A DNA stretch of 5,951 nucleotides from Acidobacteriota bacterium (GTDB taxonomy: Bacteria > Acidobacteriota > Terriglobia > Bryobacterales > Bryobacteraceae), in the NCBI GenBank assembly GCA_018268875.1, contig JAFDVT010000593.1, positions 1 to 5,951 on the forward strand, written 5' to 3'. Made by a program: the position numbers and the translations under genes. The notes under the pieces are model-generated. The model made no database searches. It had not been told where the DNA came from and saw only the letters and a program-made list of their open reading frames with translations. Positions 5,705 to 5,951 of this stretch are shown piece after piece; the first letter of the stretch is position 1; the number at the start of each line of letters is the position of its first letter.

Positions 5705-5951
5705 CGCCATCCAAGCAAAGGATGGCCGCATGTTTCGAGGCCGGCTGCAGTTCGCCCAATTCGGTTTCGATGTCCTGCGCCTTGAGCGAGGACAAGGTGC
5801 CGATGTCGCGATCCTTCAGCAGGGTTGTAAGCGCGGACGCGGCGGCGATGGACGCAGTGCACCCTCGCACCTGGTAACGCACGTCCAGGAGGCGCGTTCC
5901 ATCGTGCAGGACGTATAGAACAAGCGTGTCGCCGCAAGCGGGGTTGTCAAC
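5670..5951 (-). CDS. IscU/SufU-like Fe-S cluster scaffold, N-terminal end missing
   Basis: The C-terminal 93 residues of a NifU-N/IscU-type scaffold on which iron-sulfur clusters are built from cysteine-desulfurase sulfur. The frame is open through the window end, so the GTG at 5882 is internal. Visible hallmarks are NPACGD (residues 3-8) with the first ligand Cys6 and the conserved Asp8, VRGCTASIAAAS (28-39) with Cys31, and KHAAILC (73-79) with the third ligand Cys79, followed by a last amphipathic helix. About 30 N-terminal residues are probably missing, giving a normal small scaffold of about 125 residues. The residue before the third Cys is Leu rather than the His typical of IscU, so it is neither a textbook IscU nor clearly SufU. 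Its TAG stop lies inside rnr (35-bp tail-to-tail overlap). A cysteine desulfurase gene may lie beyond the window but cannot be seen. The family call is firm; the subfamily is open. Confidence 0.87.
   Translation of the reverse strand, partial: VDNPACGDTLVLYVLHDGTRLLDVRYQVRGCTASIAAASALTTLLKDRDIGTLSSLKAQDIETELGELQPASKHAAILCLDGVTRLLRLLGQQ
5706..5726 (+). terminator. Hairpin just after the rnr stop, possible terminator
   Basis: GCCATCC (5706-5712) and GGATGGC (5720-5726) form a perfect 7-bp stem with a 7-nt loop, starting one base after the rnr TGA. Only a short TTT (5732-5734) follows, so as an intrinsic terminator it is weak. It lies within the coding end of the opposing scaffold gene. Confidence 0.4.

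Noticed and set aside
5880..5882. GTG as the start of a 70-residue scaffold protein
   Set aside because: The NPACGD motif with the first ligand cysteine lies upstream in the same open frame, so the gene continues past the window end.
5523..5918. 131-codon open frame on + across the rnr/scaffold junction
   Set aside because: It runs out of frame through both real genes and its translation resembles no known protein.

Overview
The window is a compact, GC-rich bacterial chromosome segment with six protein genes, two of them cut by the window edges. It fits an Acidobacteriota genome, perhaps Solibacter/Bryobacter-like. That is an inference from the lipoprotein type (LPAGTRVAVRL-like domain plus glycine zipper) and the style of the RNase R; no taxonomic marker is present. 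I see no mobile element, CRISPR array, tRNA, rRNA or phage signal.

Layout: (1) 1-875 (+) is the 3' part of a NicO/RcnA-type nickel/cobalt transporter whose start lies outside the window. (2) 949-1632 (+) is a small lipoprotein with a glycine-zipper tail. (3) 1629-2882 (-) is a 12-helix MFS transporter that meets the lipoprotein tail to tail with a 4-bp overlap. (4) 2888-3370 (-) is an adenosine-specific kinase (COG1839/DUF355 family), 5 bp upstream of the transporter and almost certainly co-transcribed with it. (5) 3395-5704 (+) is a full-length ribonuclease R, divergent from the kinase across only 24 bp. (6) 5670-5951 (-) is the C-terminal 93 residues of an IscU/SufU-like Fe-S scaffold, overlapping the rnr 3' end by 35 bp.

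The most interesting non-coding signal is the 24-bp kinase/rnr gap. It carries a perfect TATAAT on the + strand and a TATAGT on the - strand, overlapping by 4 bp, each 8 bases from its start codon. This looks like one symmetric promoter core giving two mutually exclusive, nearly leaderless mRNAs. Both convergent junctions also carry an inverted repeat just after the +-strand stop codon, inside the coding end of the opposing gene.

Functionally, the kinase and MFS gene may form a nucleoside-related pair beside an RNA-degrading enzyme, but the transported substrate cannot be read from the sequence. The other genes are housekeeping or envelope functions with no evident shared pathway. I do not see a clear new multi-gene system; the regulatory geometry and a basic insertion in the RNase R catalytic domain deserve the closest look.
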